A DNA stretch of 64,000 nt. It comes from Sarcophilus harrisii (taxonomy: Eukaryota > Chordata > Mammalia > Dasyuromorphia > Dasyuridae). The stretch spans positions 136,396,804 through 136,460,803 of the forward strand of contig NC_045429.1 in NCBI RefSeq assembly GCF_902635505.1, in the 5' to 3' direction. The notes below the pieces were generated by a model. The model did no database searches, was not told the DNA's origin, and worked only from the letters and a program-made list of their open reading frames with translations. Both the position numbers and the translations under genes were made by a program. Of the stretch, positions 34,820-48,235 are shown piece by piece. The first letter of the stretch is position 1. Each line of letters opens with the position of its first letter.

Positions 34820-36235
34820 GTGCTCTCTGCTAGCTCTTCTAATGCACATCTTGGTCTCAGCGCCTTTGATCTGCTGTTACCACCTGAAATATAGCAAACA
34901 ATGCCATTTTATCATTAAGCAAATGCATAATGAATACTGTTCATTGTTAAGGGGTTACTTAGCAATATAACTCTTTTTATGCCCCTCAAATGAGGACATC
35001 CTCCTGTGAGCGGATTATGTAAGCTAATAGCTCATGTATCAAAGTGAAGGGGAGAAAAGGAACAGCCATAGCAACCAGAGCACAGAGGCCAAAGCTTTGG
35101 CCCTCAGAAGAAACCTGTTTCCATTCATCAGAGCGGAAAGAGAGGAGGTAACCGGGATGAAAATCAGAGGGGAAGAAGAGCAATTCGGTCAACAAAGGAA
35201 AATTGCAAGCTGTTGCCTTCAGTTCCCTTCTCCATCTGCCTTCCTTTCACTGCCCTGTAAACAGTTTTGCAATATCTGGGAATGAAAACCTTCCCATTAG
35301 AATTCCAGCCTGCCACTTATGCATCTCGGCCTTCTCCCTTACACCTACGGTACTCTACCACCTCCTTGGTTTGGGAGCCTTTTTTTTTTTCTTTTTAATA
35401 TCACCTCTTCTTGAAACTGAGATGGATCACAAAGCTTTTATCTTCTCCTTCATTCCTCCTGATCCCTGTTCATCACCACAGAAACAGGCCTTTGAGATGG
35501 AATGCACAGCAGCCTACCATAGAGGGTAGGTCAATAACTAGAGGAGGAATATTGCTAGCTTCAAAAGAATTACCTTAAAGAGGCACAATCAACTTGAAAA
35601 TGGGAAGATCAAAACCTGTTGAGTACGATGCATTTTAAAATATTAGAATGGTATATGTGAGAATTAACATTTATATATCTCTCCACACACACCACACACG
35701 CACATTTTATTTGGCTTACACAATAGAAAAACTGCTGGCTAATTCACTTTGCTTTGTTTGTCACATTCCGATTCATATAGCTTAGCATAAGCTCAAGATA
35801 TTTGTTAGCTGAAACTCTGTCAAAGACATGTGTGAAGAAATCTCCAAAAATCTGAATCTGGAAAATAAACTTGCTTTTATATCAGGATTTTAAAACCTTT
35901 TCAAAGAAAACATAAATTTAGGGTCTAGTTTACTAGCCTGTATCCCTTTAAATAATCTAAAAGCCACAACTCTCATTTATCCTTTTATGTTTTGCTACAT
36001 TTACTTTAGGGTTTTTATGTCTATTATTTGGCAGTGCTCTGTTTATCATTGTTCCTCCATGTTGTCCTGTTTTTGCTGACCTGCTTTTATTTCAGTGTTC
36101 TTCAGAAAACCTGACTTCACTAGGCTTAGTTAATTCAAACTTTGCGACTCATGGAAAGGCTGTAAAAAGTCTCTTAACATGGAACAAGATTGCCACCCAG
36201 TGGCTAGGTCATTCTCCTCTCTGATTTAATTTTTA
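34820..36235. other. Repeat-free block, candidate conserved noncoding DNA
   Basis: About 1.4 kb with almost no recognisable repeat except a short imperfect CA run near 35680-35705. It has several homeodomain-like and octamer-like words, such as aaatgcataatga at 34921-34933. ORFs at 34986-35195, 35034-35285 and 35203-35529 overlap on both strands with no domain seen. Conservation cannot be judged from one sequence. Confidence 0.4.
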
Positions 36236-36239
36236 ATTT

Positions 36240-36415
36240 ACATTTCATAGAATGTCAAAAGCTAGGTAGAGACAATTTAATCTGGACTTTTATTCTATAT
36301 TGTAGATGAAGCAGTTAATAGAGAGGGTTAATAATTACATGAGGTCATGCAATTAGTCAGTGGAAAAGCCAAAACACGTACTCAGGTCTCCAGAATCTAA
36401 GCCTACTTCTCTTTT
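36240..36415 (-). mobile_element. MIR-type SINE, reverse
   Basis: ttgtagatgaagcagttaat, gaggtcatgcaattagtcag and cactcaggtc-like ends are in reversed SINE order. Confidence 0.55.
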
Positions 36416-36419
36416 ATGA

Positions 36420-36560
36420 AACCATAGAATGCTTAGGGCTGAAAGAGACTCAAGAGACCAGCTAGTTCAAATCATCATTTTGTAAAGTGGAAAGCTAAAA
36501 CATTCAAAAGAAATTAAAGTGACTTGCCCAATGGGGTCAGGACGCCATATCTACATCCAT
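36420..36560 (-). mobile_element. MIR-type SINE, reverse
   Basis: agaatgcttagggctgaaag, then attttgtaaagtggaaagct and gtgacttgcccaatgg. Confidence 0.55.
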
Positions 36561-36587
36561 TATACAATCTAATTTGTTTTGTTTTTA

Positions 36588-36842
36588 AAAGCTAAGTGGT
36601 GAAGTGCATAGAAGTCTGGGCCAGGCATTAGGAAGACTTGAGTTCAAATATATATTTAGAAGCTTATTAACTGTATGACCCTAGGAAATCATTTGAACTC
36701 TATTTGCCTCAGTTTCCTCAACTGTAAAATGGGAACAATAATAGCACCTCCTCCCAGAATTGTTGAAAGGATTAAATGAGATAATATTTATAAAGCATTT
36801 AACACATCATTGGTATTTAACAGATACTTGTTTCCTTCTTTC
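36588..36842 (+). mobile_element. MIR, near complete
   Basis: agctaagtggtgaagtgcat head, gacttgagttcaaatatata, ctcaactgtaaaatgggaac and gttgaaaggattaaatgaga. Confidence 0.85.
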
Positions 36843-36955
36843 TTGGGTGACCAAGATGAGTAACTTAATCTTTCTGGGCCTTAGTTTCCTTATCTATAAA
36901 ATGAAGGGATTAAACTTGATGGTCTCTAAGCTTCTTTACAAATCTAAATTTTTTA
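36843..36955 (+). mobile_element. SINE 3' part
   Basis: gggccttagtttccttatct followed by ggattaaacttgatggtctc. Confidence 0.6.
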
Positions 36956-37789
36956 TCCTATCTTTCTGGTTCAGAAGGGCTTAGAGTTGAAGGCTCTACT
37001 AGAGTCCAGTCATATTGTAGATTAGATTTTTTTTTTTTTTTTTGATGAGGGAAGAGGTAAGAGGGAGGGCTAGCCTATAAACCTAACCATCATTTGTGGT
37101 ACTATTTCTGTAAAATAATGCATTCTAAATTCTAAATAGCTAATTTAGAAATGCACATTTGGAATGCAAGCCATGTTTAAATTGGGAACCTCTTGTACTG
37201 TATTTAAAACACTCCACAGAGACTTCCAAAATGAACTCAAAAGTTCGCCTGTGGCAAATTTTCCTTGCCACTTCTAAATCCCCCAGGGCAACTTACAACC
37301 TACATAGTGATGCTATCTTGGCATGTGGAGAAACCTGGGTTCCTATCTGTTTTCTGAAATTTACTCTTTGTGTGGTAGCTTCTCTGAACTTTGGTATCTG
37401 ATTTGTAGAATAAATAAAATACTAAACAGGAGTTAGCTGACAGGATATTTAAGAGTCTTTGCAAAGCTTAAAATTCTAATGTGAGCTGGTACCCTCATCC
37501 TTATCCTCATCCTCATCTTCATCCTCCTCCTCATCATCACCCGTCTTCCCTCCCACCAATTCCACTAAAATAGAATAACTAGAGTAGCAATAACATTGTC
37601 ACTTTCTTCCAAGGTTCCTTCATAATTTGCCATATTCACCCTCAAGATGTCTGTGAATAGTAAAGTTAATTAGTTAAAAGAATATATATCATTATCATCA
37701 TATTGTATAATACAATGTACATACCAAAAACAAGAAAGTGAATTGCTTTAGAGATTTAGAAATTCTACTTAGTGAGTGTCTTCTTTCCG
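36956..37789. other. Unassigned; T-run and (TCATCC)n
   Basis: An A/T-rich stretch with a T-run near 37028-37043 and a tcatcc-type repeat at about 37492-37540. No gene recognised. Confidence 0.5.
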
Positions 37790-37794
37790 TGTCT

Positions 37795-37985
37795 TAAAGG
37801 GTCTCTTCAAACACAGTATCTTGTTTCCTTCCCAATGTGAACACTAGGGACTGAGATACAAAATTCTCTATTATCCAAAGCCTTAAACACAACATGGTAT
37901 TAAATATCTGAGGCAGGATTCAATCTTAGGTCTTTCTGACTCAAAATTCTGCAATCTATTCACTATATCATCTATGCCAGATGGC
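37795..37985 (-). mobile_element. MIR-type SINE, reverse, weak
   Basis: ctgaggcaggattcaatctt, ctttctgactcaaaattctg and ctattcactatatcatctat resemble the head half of a reversed SINE. Confidence 0.45.
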
Positions 37986-38547
37986 TTAGTAATAGATCTA
38001 CCAGCAGGAACTGAGGCCTTCAGTTGCAGGGAGGATTGGTGACTGCTTTTCTGACAGCAGTATCTGAGAGAATATCTGAGGAAAAAGTTGACTAGAGAGA
38101 GTCTAGGACCTAATTTGGTAGAAGAGATGGGATTTGGAGTGGGATTAGGTAAGGTTATATATTTCTTTACTATTCAGAGTTGCTCAAAAGTTAGGTATTG
38201 GTAAATTGGTTTTTTTAGGACTACTAACATTTATAATTGACTGACTGGAGTAGATAAAGTGGTAGATAAAATGATCTTGAAAACAGGAAAGTATGACTTC
38301 TACTCATGATCCCAATATATTCTGATTATGAAGTTATGGGAAAATTATTTAACTACTCAGTACCAGGAGACAAATATTTAATATAACTATATAATTACAG
38401 ATAATCCTTGGTAGAAGGTACTTCTACCAGTACTTCTGGGAGATCCTTTGCATCTATAAAATCACAGCTATAGATAATCCCTTCCTTTGTCCCTCCAAAA
38501 AATAGTAATGAAAATGTTAATTTTACTTGGGAAAGATGGTTGATGGG

Positions 38548-38550
<3 letters not shown>

Positions 38551-38587
<37 letters not shown>
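38551..38587. repeat. (TG)n microsatellite
   Basis: About 18 uninterrupted units. Confidence 0.95.
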
Positions 38588-38589
<2 letters not shown>

Positions 38590-38639
38590 AACTAGTAAAT
38601 ATATTTATTTTTGATGAATAAGATCATATTAGAAACTAT

Positions 38640-38795
38640 AGTTCTGTGGAAATAATTTGGAATCAAAGGAACTAGGTTCAAATCCTGGCTCACTTTCTAA
38701 CTATATGATCTTGGATAATCATTAGGGAGTCAGACTAGATGACCTTGATAATTCCTTCTAGCTCTAAACCTGCAGTAAGATACCATGAACTTATA
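38640..38795 (+). mobile_element. tRNA-type SINE
   Basis: ggttcaaatcctggctcact, tatatgatcttggataatca, then gtcagactagatgaccttga. Confidence 0.65.
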
Positions 38796-38799
38796 CATT

Positions 38800-40439
38800 T
38801 ATTAATGTCTCATTGCCAGACATTTCAGAATATTTTATACTACTTAAAAGGACAATATAGCAACAATTACAGGTGTAATTGGCGAAAATATAAGGATGTT
38901 TTTCAAGAAAGACATAAATGATGGAATTTCATTTATAACCCCATTTTAGAACTAGACATATATCACTTTACAATACAAATGAATACTTTATCATTTGAAT
39001 TTAGTATTTTCTGCATCATTCAACCTTTTGAAACGGAAATACATAATTGTTACATATATTTCTCTGCCAAGTTGGAAACTTCAAGTAAAGTAACAGACAT
39101 TGCCTTTTGATTGAACAAAATGAATATATTTTAAAACCTGGGAAATGGTAATTGCAAACTACATATTTGCCTTAAAATTATAATGATTTTAAGTATATCC
39201 TTAAGATAATTTTCAAGTGTCAATATTGTTAATGCCTACAAATCAAGAACCAAGGTGTAAATAGTTAATATGACAACTGCTGAGTTCAATGTAAATCTGC
39301 AAGAGGAAACTGCCATCATCATTCATGAAAGCAACAGAATAATAAATCATTATGCATCCCTCTGAGCATACTTGCCACATGTGACTACAACAATAAGAGA
39401 AGGCCATGCTAAGAGTTATTAGATTTCAATGCCACAAATACATTACCAAATCACAAGTTCATTCTACATAGATTTTTTTTTAAACTTATATTCACAGTCT
39501 ACCTGTATTATGAAACTTAGAGGTCATGAAAAACCTGAAAAACCCAGGATCAACAAAAAACTCCAGAGTTTGTCCAATAATCAATCAGAAAAGAAACTTG
39601 AAGTGGCTACAAATCCAAGAAAAATGCCAACTCCTGAGATAGAGACATATATACTTTAAAACCATCATTTCTCCATAACTAATTTCCATTCTATTTGCTC
39701 AGCCTTGTTTATTAGTAGATTGCAGGAAGAGGTAAGTTAGACCTCAAGAATGAAAATGATGAAGAATAGGATGTTAATGGCCAATAAACATATTTTTTAA
39801 AGTGTACCCCAAAGTATATCCAAAAACTGAATCCTAAAATATTACCTGAAACTATAGAAACTTTAAAAGTGGTTCTCTCTTGTACATGTCTAAATGGCTT
39901 TAATTTGTGAGAAAAAAAAATATTGTGCCAGAAACAAACTAGGAAGCCTAAACACAAGTGGGCACAGTCTAGGGTTGTGATCAAACAAAATTTACAATAG
40001 TTAATAACACATTTCATATGTGGATAATTGTTATTGTATTGAATGATAAGTAGTAAAAGTTCCTAAGCAGTTTTCTCAAGTACAAGTACAATTACTTGTA
40101 CTCAGCCAAATCAAACATTTCTAACCTCAACTTGGAGGGGGAAAGAGGGAGAAACTGGATGAAGGAGGAGCACCTCAGCAGTCAATGAAGACCTTTAAAT
40201 GTGTTACACAGCAGGAACATGAATAGCCAAGTCTACCTGCCTCTTTAGTAAGTAGCCTGAGTGTTGTAGAAGCTAGAAGTCACAAACTCTCCACTCCTCA
40301 ACACTAATTTCTAATTCCTTTCTCTACTAGAGGAAAAAATAGGGAACACTGATCTCCTATCTCTTCCTTCATTAGTTTTCTGTCTTTAACCTTAGTTTTC
40401 CTTCTTCGTTTCCCCAATTTCATAATATTGTACACTTCA
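38800..40439. other. Unassigned AT-rich sequence
   Basis: No gene or clear repeat. ORFs at 39429-39659 (+) and 39712-40017 (-) show no known domain. Confidence 0.5.
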
Positions 40440-40760
40440 GACATTCATTTATCCTTTTCCCCAAAGATGGTCTTATAGTACATACTTGCCCTCACTCTGA
40501 GTTTTGCTCCAATTGTTCCCTGTGCCTAAAATGTCCTCCAATTGTCCATAATCCACACATTTTTTGAATCTCAGTACAAATACCATATCTAGTGTAAAAT
40601 CTTCTCTCCTCTAACCATTTGAAACTGATTTCCTCCTCATTTGTTCTCCTGGACCTTTATATTTCTTTCATGAACATTTCAAATTTGTATTGTACCTATC
40701 TATCCATACATCTGGATTATTCATCCAATTGCATATTATTCTGCACAACGAGCATTTTTT
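40440..40760 (+). mobile_element. L2 3' end, sense
   Basis: gttccctgtgcctaaaatgt, aatctcagtacaaataccat and a pyrimidine-rich gatttcctcctcatttgttc block follow the order of L2 sense 3' sequence. It is old. Confidence 0.6.
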
Positions 40761-42834
40761 ATACATTTGGTTTTCCCTGTATGAATAGTTAAGCCAAACT
40801 CTTTTGAATGATTTCAGATGTTATTTAGAAAGCTCTGCAATATTCCAGGGTTTAATGGCATCAAAAACATTGCCATACACAAACATAAGCATCAGGAGGA
40901 ACTCATGATCTATTAGGAATCTCTCCTATATTTGGATCCTATGTTAAACATCCCTCATCACCATGGCAAACAATCAAGATTCTGAGCCCATTCCATTTGC
41001 AGTGTCTGTTGAAAATTTCTGTAATTGTTTTCAATCTCTATAGAATCTTTATGAGATTTAACTATACATTCATTGAAGGTATCTTTGATAAAAGCATGAG
41101 AAGCAAAAAGGCAAGGTTTTCTAACCATGTCCTATAGTGGACTTTATAGTAATAGAAATGAATAAAACATATAAAGAATGGATAAAATAGTATTACTAAA
41201 AATAACTTTTTAGTTCAGTGAGCAAAATGTTGCCTTAAAGATTTTCTTCTAAGGAATATACAAAATCATGTAAGATTCTTTGTAAGATTTAACAATAGAA
41301 ATAATTCCACTTGATAAGACTGATTTTTAGTAATATGAAGCATAAAATAGGGTAACATTCTTCTAAAAATATTCACTACCATTGTGGAAGATGTCCACTG
41401 TGAGTCCAAATAGAAGAGTTTTCCTGTGCTTGACAAGAACTTTCAGATTATGTTGATCATATTAAACCTAGGAATATTTAATTTCCTAAATAGTATCCAT
41501 TAACCATTCAAAAGAATTTGGCTTAATTCTCTATAAAGATGAATATATGTACATATGTGGATATATAGATAAATATAGATTGACATGTAGATATAAAAGC
41601 ATATTGTCCATATTATAATATGCAGCTGGACAGATCATAAAGATGGTCAATTTGTACAAACATACAAATATATTGAATGGAAAATCTAGCTGAAAACTAT
41701 ATGTAAACTTTTTTGTATATGGAACATTTTGAAGAAAGACATACACACATGAGATTTTCAATGAAGGTTCTCTCAGTATCTAGACCTCCTCATTGCCACT
41801 GCCACTTGAAAAATTGCTACTTCCTCAGACTCTCTTGTCCCCATAAGAGAGGAGGAGGTCTTCCAATGATGAAAGATTAAATACTACAGCACTTTTGAAC
41901 AGAGCAATACTAGTCCTGACTCTCATGATGCCTGTAATGGTAAGGTATAGAAGAGTGAAGAGGTTTCACTTACCCGTGATTAAATGCCCCACTCTCAAAC
42001 ATTCACAAAGTTTTATTCTTAGAAAGGGGGAAAAAAAAGAGTATTATCATTAAATTCTATTCTACTAATGGTCCAGTTATTGACCATTTCTTGCCTCAAT
42101 TTTTATTTTGCAAACTGTTGGGCATATTCCCTAGAGAATCTAAGACCTTCTTAGAGTATATAAAGCAATGACTCAAATTATTAGATAAAATTTTACAGGT
42201 CCTGCATAAATATGTACTTCTATCAGTGAAAACAAAATTAAAATTGAAGCCAACAAAAGCAAGATTTAAATGATGAATTTACTTCAAAAGTTGAAACAGT
42301 GAAGTAATAATATTTATTATGGCCTTAGAAATAAGCTCAAATTTGAGTCAATATACATTATATGTTTTAATGCAGGTATAATTTTCATAGTCATTGGTGA
42401 GGGCAGGCTCACAAGCCAAAAAGTTTTGCTATTGTGATTCTTGTTGCTTTTATACATGAGATATAAATTCAAAGTTAAATGATCTTTTTTATAAAAGTTA
42501 AAATTATCATAATACCTGTCCTATTTATCAATGTAATCCCTACTGATAAGCACAAAATGGTGAACTAGCTTTTCCTCCTAAGTAAATATATTTAAATTAT
42601 TAAAATTAATTAGTAATTAATAAATTGAATTTAATTAAAAATTAAATAACTCAAAAATCATTATAGGTAATCAAAATTCTCAAAAATTATATTTAAATTA
42701 GATTGTCTTAAATTTTTATTATCTTTAATTTTTTAATGAAATAATATTAATCCTAGTATGCCAAATAAATATAGAACAAGAGAAAATCAGAGTAGCTAAA
42801 ATTAGTGTAAGCAGACACTAAAAACAAAAATAGT
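40761..42834. other. Unassigned AT-rich sequence
   Basis: No gene or assignable repeat. 42580-42735 is almost pure A/T with many ttaatt and aaatta words. Confidence 0.5.
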
Positions 42835-43045
42835 GCTTATATAAGTTTAGCATAGCACTTTACTCCTATTATCTCACTTGATCCTCAAGATAACTTTGTG
42901 AGGTAGATGTATTTTCATCCATATTTTGCAGATATTGAAACCGAGACTGACATGTTAAGTGACTTATTCAGATTCACACCGTAAGTATCTGTGGCCAGAT
43001 TTAAACTCATATCTTCTTGACTCCAAATCTACCATTCCATCCATG
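42835..43045 (-). mobile_element. MIR, reverse
   Basis: gcatagcactttactcctat, cacttgatcctcaagataac and gattcacaccgtaagtatct. Confidence 0.75.
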
Positions 43046-44190
43046 GTAAAGATACATAAATATAAAATTAAAAAGGTCAGAAACATAAAGTGTGATCAAC
43101 TATAGTTATCATTGAGATTCACAAGCACTGTTATTTATTGAAAAGAAAGATCACTGTGTTTGCTTTGCATGACCAACCTAGTTACAGATAGCAGGAAACA
43201 TGATTTAAAATATATCTTTAAAACATAGATGCAGAATATATTGGCAAAAAAAAAAAGGATTTTTTCTGGAGGAAATATGCTTTTAATAAGCAAAACTAGA
43301 TTTATGATATGCAAAAGCCAAGTGTGTGACATCAGATGAATAGCTTGTTTTATATAAGGTTGTTCACACTGAATTGCCAAATGTAATTCTTTCATTCAAC
43401 TGGGGCAAAAGGACAAATTGTTTTGATACCTGTCATTAAAATGAGGCTTAGCAAATCATATGTAAAATAGCTTCAACTGTCTCCATATATAGATAATGTA
43501 ATGCAAAAAGTTGCCCATATATCTGAAAATATTTTCAGGAAATTAACTGAATTAACTGTTTTGCATTGCTAGTAGATGGAGGAATAGATATTGTTAAGGA
43601 TGTTCTGGTTAGATGTTATCAAAACTGATATTAGGGAAGATTTATTACTGTGTAAGTCTGTTTATGGTGATGCCAAATCAAGGGTAACTTTCAACATATT
43701 TAATGGATTTTGACATAATATGGGAGAATTTCATCAAATTTTTCACTGACAGAGTCAATGTCAAGGTAAGAAAGGGAGTGTGCTAGCACTAGTTCAATTG
43801 TTATTCTTGTAATTTGGACACATTTCATGCTTCATAAGGAGTAACTTCTATCAAAAAGTACAAATTAGGAGTTACATACATTTTTCCATATTCTTATGAG
43901 TAATTAACTTTATATTTTAAACAGTAGCTTTAAAAGAAAGCACTTTATAAAAACTGTATGACAGTATTAAAGCATAACAAAGGGCATTTCTAAAACAAAT
44001 TGCATTTTAAACATGTTATTTTTCTTACGACAAAACATTTCATGAGAGGGGTTGAGTTTTTTGAAATTGACATTTTTGTTGGAGATTATTTTAAAAATTA
44101 GACAAAAATTTAGACAAAAATTTAGACAAAAATTTACTTCTAAAACATTAATTTGGTAGATATTTTATGGGAAAAAGTATACTCCAAATC
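43046..44190. other. Unassigned AT-rich sequence
   Basis: No gene recognised. Three tandem 12-bp units (gacaaaaattta) lie at 44101-44136. Confidence 0.5.
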
Positions 44191-44191
44191 C

Positions 44192-44382
44192 CAGCTTCTT
44201 AAACTATGGTTCAGGACTCCATATGGAGTCTCATAACTAAATGTAGAGGTTACAAAATTATGATTTGTTATCAGTAAATGTTTGATGTATATGCCTATTT
44301 TATATACTTTTATATCCAGGGTCTTGTAAAATTTCTTGGGCAAAAAAGTTCTTTGTGAATAGAAAAAGTTTAAGAAGGCTTG
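44192..44382 (+). mobile_element. hAT-like MITE with terminal inverted repeats
   Basis: cagcttcttaaact at the left and agtttaagaaggct at the right are inverted repeats. The body (actccatatggagtctcata) matches the inverted copy at 28123-28316 and is similar in length. Confidence 0.8.
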
Positions 44383-47186
44383 CTCTAATAATAATATAAA
44401 GTCCTCAAATATATACCCTGATCCAATAAAATTAACTTCATGCATTAAATTTACAAAATAATATTTTTTATGTTTCTCAACTTAAAAAATACTTGTATAG
44501 GAAATTAAACAGAAGGATAAAAACTGGAAGGATAAAAACAAAAGCAATTCTCGTTTGTTATAAGATCTAGATATTTCTTAATATGAATGATAAAGAACCC
44601 ATTTGCCATTTGGTCAAATAGGATCTATTTGGGATCATGCTATCTAAATAAAAATTGTTGTATTTTGAAAGTATGTTGAAACAAGAATTTGAATCTGACT
44701 TTACTAGCATTTATAGAAACTTATTTATGTGAAAGGGCTCTTCCATTGTAGTAGTTATAAAAACAAAATACTGATCTCAATTTGCTGTTGAAAAATTATA
44801 ATAATAATAAAATTATAAGTAACACCATATTTTGAGAAACTTTTTGCTGAAAAAAAATACCTACCATCTCGCTGATATTATTGTTGGTTTTTGTTATCTT
44901 TATAAGTGGCAAACATGAAAAATGTAAGGATTTTCTCAATGAATATCACTGTATATTACATTATTAGTCTTATTAGTCTGGCTCTAAGTCCAGTTTATTT
45001 CCTTAATTGACTTTAATGGCTGTTGTAGATGAAAAAAACTCACAGATATAAAAAATGTATAAATAATGCATCATTAGCAATATTTGATAAATATGAAAAA
45101 TTTTTTTTCAAATCTGTCCAGCAGACAGGCCAATATTTTTCTTGAAATTTTATAAATTTCAAAATCCTTGATGTCAAACAGTTGTCTTTGCAAACAAATC
45201 AGGTATATTTTTAACAAATATATCAAAATCAGTTTAAAACTGGAAGAATTTTAAATGGGCTAAAAATGTGTTTCCAAATTTTCCAAATATTTAGCTATGC
45301 AAGTAAATTTTACTTGATTTGGAGCAACAAAAGTTCTATTTTAAAATGACTTATTAATCATAATGAATTCGTGCCAACATTAACTAATATTTTAAGGCAC
45401 AATATACCTTTAGGATAATAGTATATGTTAATGAATATATCAAATAATATAGCACAATTATAATATAAAAATAAATAATCTAAAAATAAAATGTAGTATC
45501 TTATGATGTAATGTATCTTCTCAAAAGAATTTAGGGGTTCACAGATTTGATTAGATCATCATTGGTTTTATCTAATAACGTGGCTGACAAAGATCTCACA
45601 TTCTAGGAGCAGGACAAGTGTCAGACCTAATATTTGTTTTTAACTAGCATTCAGATTATTAGTGTTGTTTTCAACTCACAATTTCACTGTAGAGAATCTT
45701 TTAAACCCAGTTATACATTTTTAAGAGTGAATCTGATTAAAATTAATTAGCATAAATTCATTTAACCAATTATCCATACATAGTTCCATGATTTATGAGT
45801 TAGAAATAGTATGGTCTTGCTTGTTTTGTGTAAATGAGAAGCACACCAGTGGGGACTCTGGAGTTACAGTTTTAAGTAGTCAAAGTATAATTCTTCCACA
45901 TCAAGGTTACCCCTAGAATCCTAAGAGTTATTTGTAGCAAACACTCCCTAAATACCCCTCAAACCTGTCTGCATGAGTACAGGTTGGATAAATGAGCTAG
46001 CCCCCAAAAATGAAGAGAAGATTTGAAGGTCTAAGGTCACACTTAACTACAATAATAATAAAGAAAAAAAATTATTCATTCAGGTTAAAAAAAAAAAAAC
46101 CTTAAACAGAAATTCTATATTTTCTTTCTGAACCTCCATATTCTCAAAAGTCGTGTCCTTAGAATTTTTTGCTGAAGAGCTTATTTTAAGAAAGCTAAAA
46201 TGAAAGATCCCTTTTTTGGACTTCTAGCAGTTTCTATCTGAACACAGTCACTGAAACTCTCTTATTTGTTCTTATATTCATATAATACCTAAGCGCTAAA
46301 CCATTGGATGATACCTATTATATAAAATCTAATCCTGAACTAGGCCCCAAAGAACCTAATTTCATATAAACAGTACTGCTCTAGATAATTTAGGAAGACT
46401 TCTATTTAGAAAACCCATGATACTGGGAATTCCATATCCACATCCACACCACCAGTTCTGCAGGGATGTTCTCAGGTCGTCTTCCTGCTTTTATAACCCT
46501 AAGGTATTTATTTTATGTTTTGAATTTTTTTAAGAAAATTCTTTTTGGTACTGTATTCTGGCTCTCACTGACATAATTTCTATTTTGCCTAAGTCTGGTT
46601 CATATTTTACTTCTTCTATAAGAAATTAACTAAATAGCCATCTGACTTTCTTACACCCCCACTCTCCTCTTAGTGTAAGGCCAATTTGAGTAGGTAAATC
46701 TGGTATATTGAGTTGAGATAGATGTATCTTTATAATAGCTCTCAGAAACAAAGTATTTTATATGCTGATACAATATCAATTATCACTACTGATTCTTCTG
46801 AACCACTTCAATTGCTTCAGTTCTTATAAGCTGAATGAATGCATAGCTGCATAAAGCATAAGATAATAAAACTGAAAAAGTAACAGGTTGTGGGAGAGCA
46901 GTCCAGAATGTGAAGAATTCACATCAGGCATTATTATAGTCAAAAAGGCCTTTTGATGTGAAAAGGTTCACGGACAAAATCAAAACTGATTTTTAGCAAT
47001 GGACTGTGAGTGAAGGAGCTTTTTGAAAGTCGGAGGATAAGGGGAATTGAAATAAGGAGGAATCTAAGAAGTTAGGGAGGATCCTAATTGAGAACAAACT
47101 CACATGTGTATTATGTCTACATGAGCAGCTGTACAATGGGAAAAGAAGAATTGAATATATCTTTAGATATGTTAACATGACCATTT
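44383..47186. other. Unassigned AT-rich sequence
   Basis: About 2.8 kb without a gene or assignable repeat. 45540-45890 is less simple in composition and could be checked for conservation. Confidence 0.5.
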
Positions 47187-47817
47187 CACTGATACATTGT
47201 TGGTGGAACTGTGAATGGAGAGCAATTTGGAACTATGCTCAAAAAGTTATCAAACTGTGCATACCTTTTGATCCAACATAATTTCTCCTGGGCTTGTATC
47301 TCAAAGAGATCTTAAAGGAGGGAAAGGGACCCACATGTGCAAAAATGTTTGTGGCAACCTTCTTTGTAGTGACAAGAAACTGAAAACTAAATGGATGCCC
47401 ATCAGTTGGAGAATAGCTGAATAAGTTATGGTATAGGAATGTTATGGAATATTACTGTTCTGTAAGAAACGACCAGCAGGATGATTTCAGAGGAGCCTAG
47501 AGAGACTTACATGAACTGATGCTGAGTGAAATGAGAATAACCAGGAGATCATTATACACAGCAACAAGAAGATTATACTATGATCAATTCTGATGGACGT
47601 GGGTCTCATCAACAATGAGATGATTCAAACCAGTTGCAATTGTTCAGTGATGCAGAGAGCCATTTACACTCAGAGAAAGGACTGTGGGAACTAAGTGTGG
47701 ACAACAACATAGCATTTTCACTCTTTTTATTGATGTTTGCTTGCATTTTGTTTTCTTTCTCAAAATTTTTCCCCCTTTTTGATCTGATTTTTGTTGTGCA
47801 ACGAGATAATTGTATAA

Positions 47818-47828
<11 letters not shown>

Positions 47829-47860
<32 letters not shown>
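47829..47860. repeat. (CA)n microsatellite, left of SINE
   Basis: About 16 units, then a short (TA)n. Confidence 0.95.
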
Positions 47861-47869
<9 letters not shown>

Positions 47870-48012
47870 GGGCAGCTAGGTGGAGCAGTGGATAGAGTAC
47901 CAGTCCTGAAGTCCCAGTACCCAGGACCTGAGTTCAAATCTGGCCTCAGACACTTAACACTTCCTAGCTGTGTAACCTTGGGCAAGTCACTTAACTTCAA
48001 CTGCCTTAGCCA

Positions 48013-48013
<1 letters not shown>
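47870..48013 (+). mobile_element. tRNA-derived SINE between two (CA)n arrays
   Basis: The head is gggcagctaggtggagcagt, with gagttcaaatctggcctcag and ttgggcaagtcacttaactt. It lacks a poly-A tail and runs straight into CA repeats. Confidence 0.88.
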
Positions 48014-48052
<39 letters not shown>

Positions 48053-48056
48053 ACAT
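48014..48056. repeat. (CA)n microsatellite, right of SINE
   Basis: About 20 units with one interruption. Confidence 0.95.
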
Positions 48057-48235
48057 ATTGGATTTAACATATATTTTAATATATTTAGTATGTATTAGAC
48101 TACCTACCATGTAGGGAAAGAGGTGGGGGGAAGGAGGGAAAAATTTGGAACAGAAAGTTTTGCAAGGATCAGTGTTGAAAAATTATCCATGCATATATTT
48201 TGTAAATAAAAAGCTTTAATAAAAATTTTATTTTT

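Larger units (their letters stand above)
47187..48235 (+). mobile_element. L1 3' end with nested SINE and CA repeats
   Basis: acattgttggtggaactgtg, ccaaca-type ORF2 end, atgagaataaccaggagatc, then a 3' UTR to gcatatattttgtaaataaa. The 3' UTR is broken by (CA)n, a SINE and (CA)n at 47829-48056. Confidence 0.9.

Noticed and set aside
35203-35529. 108-codon ORF in the repeat-free island
   Set aside because: It overlaps other ORFs on both strands and shows no domain; more likely noncoding.
47644-48054. 136-codon ORF on the minus strand
   Set aside because: It is made of CA repeats, a SINE and L1 3' UTR.
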